Assembly (NCBI GenBank): GCA_964619675.1
Contig: CAZUEO010000040.1
Coordinates: 1 to 15,322 of the forward strand
Reading direction: 5' to 3'
Origin: JAPLMW01 sp964619675
GTDB lineage: Bacteria; Planctomycetota; Phycisphaerae; Sedimentisphaerales; UBA12454
Length of the DNA stretch: 15,322 nucleotides
Shown here piece after piece: positions 13,430 through 15,322 of this stretch. Every line of letters starts with the position of its first letter. Within the stretch, counting starts at the first letter, position 1. The translations under genes and the position numbers were made by a program. The notes under the pieces are model-generated. The model saw only the letters and a program-made list of their open reading frames with translations. It searched no databases and had not been told where the DNA came from.

Positions 13430-14521
13430 ATGTATCTTAACTTTCACATCAAAGTTTACGTTCCCAAACTAATCGAATGGCCTATCGTCGCAATTGTTCT
13501 GTGGTACAGGCGAAAACGACACAACAGTACATTTAGGCGTATAAAACTTAATAAAGGCCGATATGCGACCGTTGACGTTGAGGACTACGAGAAATTGGCC
13601 CGGTATGATTGGCAGCTTTACGAAAGCAAATGCGGCAATTTTTATGCTGTCCGAAGCGAAAATGGACTGCTGGTCAAAATGCACAGAGTCGTTATGAACG
13701 CTCCCGCCGGTTTTTTGGTTGACCATAAATCCGGAAACGGCCTTGATAACCGCAAAGCAAATCTGCGAATTGTTACCGCTGCTCAAAATAGTTATAATAT
13801 GCGAAAAAGAACAAAAACCTGCAGCTCAAAATATAAAGGGGTCTCCAAAGTCAAAAAAAATAATAAATGGCGCGCATATATTAATATCAACTCAAAATAT
13901 AAACATCTCGGCTATTTCGATAATGAAATCGATGCTGCAGGAGCTTATGACGAGGCTGCCAAAAAATATTTTGGCGAGTTTGCGAAACTAAACTTCGACA
14001 ACTATAGCCACAAAGGCACTAAGACACAAAGTTTTAAATTATTTATCTCTTTTCTTCGTGACTTCGCATCTTGGTGTTATAAAAATCTGAGTAATCCGCG
14101 AAATCCGCGGTTAGGAGATTATTTCCTTTTTAATTTCCTCTTTGTCAGGCAGATGCCTGCCGGTAAGGTGGATTATAACGCCTGGGATAGCCACTATAAG
14201 CCAGGTGAGCCTTTGAGCCAGCGCCAGTATAAGGCCCTGGCTGCCCGTTACCTGTGCAACCTTGCCGAACAGGCCTTTAAGGCCGAGCTCCATAACGCCC
14301 GTTCCGCCGACGCTTATTGGGATAACGCCTATTATCCAGGAAAGCGGAAAGAACATAAAATAGTACCTCAAATGGGCCTGGATACCGAGGTTTTTGCCTA
14401 CCAGGTACAGGCCGAAAAGGGGCAGCGACTGGCAGGTAAAGGTAAGAGCAACCGCCAAAAGCAGGGTAAAGGGTTTGCAGCAGTAAAGTTTTATGGCTTT
14501 GATGATGCGGCTGACCCATAA
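13430..14521 (+). CDS. HNH-AP2 homing-endonuclease-like protein with read-through C-terminal extension
   Basis: AGGAG at 13419-13423 precedes the ATG. The true domains occupy residues 1-190: an N-terminal hydrophobic/basic segment (LIEWPIVAIVLWYRRKR), the RRIKLNKGRYATVDVEDYEKL lead-in, an HNH domain (H85; VDH at 97-99; LDNRKANLR 105-113) and an AP2 DNA-binding domain (about 133-189, SKYKGVSKVKKNNKW... FGEFAKLNF). HNH plus AP2 is a classic free-standing homing endonuclease that nicks DNA to spread itself. Relatives end just after the AP2 'FGEFAxLNF' motif. Here the frame instead continues through a dispersed repeat (14006-14113) and then 410 nt antisense to the membrane-protein gene. The last ~170 residues are therefore probably not a natural domain. 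Confidence 0.8.
   Translation: MYLNFHIKVYVPKLIEWPIVAIVLWYRRKRHNSTFRRIKLNKGRYATVDVEDYEKLARYDWQLYESKCGNFYAVRSENGLLVKMHRVVMNAPAGFLVDHKSGNGLDNRKANLRIVTAAQNSYNMRKRTKTCSSKYKGVSKVKKNNKWRAYININSKYKHLGYFDNEIDAAGAYDEAAKKYFGEFAKLNFDNYSHKGTKTQSFKLFISFLRDFASWCYKNLSNPRNPRLGDYFLFNFLFVRQMPAGKVDYNAWDSHYKPGEPLSQRQYKALAARYLCNLAEQAFKAELHNARSADAYWDNAYYPGKRKEHKIVPQMGLDTEVFAYQVQAEKGQRLAGKGKSNRQKQGKGFAAVKFYGFDDAADP
14006..14113. repeat. Dispersed repeat inserted between convergent genes
   Basis: The order is AGCCACAAAGGCACTAAGACAC, an AT-rich centre, TTCTTCGTGACTTCGCATC, and AATCCGCGAAATCCGCGGTTA. This is the same repeat class as 9552-9681 and 13093-13200. It fills the gap between the AP2 domain end and the stop codon of the minus-strand gene, and the TTA at its right end is that stop codon. 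Confidence 0.65.
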
Positions 14522-15151
14522 TTTCCAGCTGAGCGAAAAAATAAAAGCGTATTTTAAAAGTACAGGGCGCAATTTCCTGCTGAAATACATAACCGCGATA
14601 ACAATAGCCGCTAATAAGACAAGAACTAAAATGCCGAGCAGAAATTTGAGTGAAAGTGATGCAAAATTGAAATCGGCTCCCAGCGTAAATTGCGTTTCCA
14701 AACCGCCTTTAGGCATCAGCCAATAAGCCAGAAAAATCATCGTCACGGTACAGACAAGACCGACGGCACGGTCGACAAAAACGCTAAGGGCGGCTTCAAT
14801 CTTTTTTTCGGTATGCATCGTAACATACCAGGCCCGCAGCAAATCGCCGCCAACCGAGCCGGGCAGGCAGTTATTGTAAAAAAGACCTAATAAATGCAGC
14901 TTAAGTGCAGGCCAATAAGACACACGTATTCCCTGCGCCCGCAGCAGTACGAGCCAACGCAGGACAAAAACCAAATTCCCAGCGACATAAAGCACAACTG
15001 CAAAAGCAAATATAAAAATATTCAAACTGCCGAAAGCCTCTATTATTTGCCTTATGCTCTCGCCCCTGAAGGCAAAATACAATGCCGCTGCGGCTACCGC
15101 TATTCTGATAAGATGCGAAATATGTTTGCTTTTTTTGCTCGTTTGTGCCAA
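14111..15151 (-). CDS. LPG_synthase_TM / UPF0104-family membrane protein
   Basis: The protein has 346 residues from the TTG at 15151, which has AAGGAT (15158-15163) 6 nt upstream. An ATG at 15217 would add 22 residues but lacks a Shine-Dalgarno and crowds the divergent hisI. The protein has about seven to eight hydrophobic spans (for example IRIAVAAAALYFAF, IFIFAFAVVLYVAG, ILVLVLLAAIVIAVMYF). Two family motifs are seen: NNCLPGSVGGDLLRA (about 93-107) and GVIPISVGGTGVMELG (about 275-290). This is the transmembrane (flippase-like) half of the MprF/AglD superfamily. The aminoacyl-transferase domain of true lysylphosphatidylglycerol synthases is absent, so lipid or lipid-linked sugar handling is the safer guess. 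It acts in the inner membrane. Confidence 0.9.
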   Translation of the reverse strand: MAQTSKKSKHISHLIRIAVAAAALYFAFRGESIRQIIEAFGSLNIFIFAFAVVLYVAGNLVFVLRWLVLLRAQGIRVSYWPALKLHLLGLFYNNCLPGSVGGDLLRAWYVTMHTEKKIEAALSVFVDRAVGLVCTVTMIFLAYWLMPKGGLETQFTLGADFNFASLSLKFLLGILVLVLLAAIVIAVMYFSRKLRPVLLKYAFIFSLSWKLWVSRIIKAIKLYCCKPFTLLLAVALTFTCQSLPLFGLYLVGKNLGIQAHLRYYFMFFPLSWIIGVIPISVGGTGVMELGLKGLFGKVAQVTGSQGLILALAQRLTWLIVAIPGVIIHLTGRHLPDKEEIKKEIIS

Positions 15152-15157
15152 ATAATT

Positions 15158-15163
15158 ATCCTT
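15158..15163 (-). promoter_or_regulatory. Ribosome binding site supporting the TTG start
   Basis: AAGGAT lies 6 nt upstream of TTG 15151 on the minus strand, while the upstream ATG at 15217 has nothing similar. This choice leaves about 100 nt to hisI for the two divergent promoters. Confidence 0.5.
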
Positions 15164-15252
15164 AAAAACCTTGAATCTGGATATAGTAACGTGTAAAACA
15201 TCTATCGGCAAGAGCATAAATTGGTCGTTAAATACTTATTATGGAGTAATAG

Positions 15253-15322
15253 ATGAATGCGAATAAACGAGTAGAATTAGAGACGAAATTTGAGCCGAAA
15301 TTCGACTCGAATGGTCTGATTA
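15253..15322 (+). CDS. hisI: Phosphoribosyl-AMP cyclohydrolase, N-terminal fragment
   Basis: Only the first 23 codons are in the window: MNANKRVELETKFEPKFDSN, then GLI. 'PKFDxNGLI' followed by PAI(V/A)QD is the well-conserved start of HisI, which opens the purine ring of phosphoribosyl-AMP in the third step of histidine synthesis in the cytoplasm. GGAG at 15243-15246 is a good Shine-Dalgarno 6 nt before the ATG. The gene diverges from the membrane-protein gene. The family call rests on a short stretch and would be settled by the next bases. Confidence 0.75.
   Translation, partial: MNANKRVELETKFEPKFDSNGLI

Noticed and set aside
14111..15151. Naming the membrane protein a lysylphosphatidylglycerol synthase (MprF)
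   Set aside because: It has only the transmembrane half. The cytosolic aminoacyl-transferase domain is missing, so that enzyme name is not supported.

Overview
The window looks like a chromosomal segment of a Planctomycetota bacterium, probably class Phycisphaerae. This rests on remembered family resemblance, not a search. The clues are a giant Sec-exported Rhs protein padded with LamG, GLUG and PKD modules, an HNH-AP2 endonuclease with the RRIxL...VDxEDYEKL N-terminal style, and intergenic DNA full of the 'ACCACGAAG', 'GATTACACGGATT' and 'GTCATTGCGAGGAGC' repeat types that spread through such genomes. No tRNA, rRNA or CRISPR array was seen.

Layout. (1) 1-8.6 kb, minus strand: one operon. 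A promoter near 8.6 kb and a 200-nt leader with a 34-codon ORF lead into an exported tetratricopeptide protein (7001-8374), then a 2251-residue Rhs/YD-repeat toxin (214-6969) with a C-terminal PD-(D/E)XK nuclease resembling Tox-REase-7, then a small gene cut by the window edge (1-211), the likely immunity gene. (2) 8.6-10.7 kb: a repeat-rich zone with coding fossils, repeat modules in filled and empty versions, promoter-bearing repeats, and one real small membrane-protein gene (10165-10344). (3) 10.7-12.6 kb, minus strand: an AT-richer accessory cluster with a DUF3892-like small protein, a zinc-ribbon plus Shedu-like PD-(D/E)XK nuclease (candidate anti-phage gene), a frameshifted 48-codon zinc-ribbon gene and a 56-residue unknown protein. 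(4) 12.6-13.4 kb: strongly structured intergenic DNA, including a 131-bp element with perfect 13-bp terminal inverted repeats and a compact three-helix element just upstream of the next gene. (5) 13.4-14.1 kb, plus strand: an HNH-AP2 endonuclease whose frame runs through a dispersed repeat into antisense of the next gene. (6) 14.1-15.3 kb: a multi-membrane-span LPG_synthase_TM/UPF0104-type protein (minus) diverging from the start of hisI (plus), i.e. the return to housekeeping sequence.

How the genes fit together: the TPR and Rhs genes and the tail gene look like one exported contact-toxin locus. The Shedu-like pair looks like a separate defence-type islet. The HNH-AP2 gene, structured leader and repeat elements look like selfish DNA accumulated between them. 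The most unusual observations are the four-level nesting of domains in the Rhs protein, the zinc-ribbon Shedu-like operon, the structured leader of the HNH-AP2 gene and the filled/empty 93-bp repeat module.
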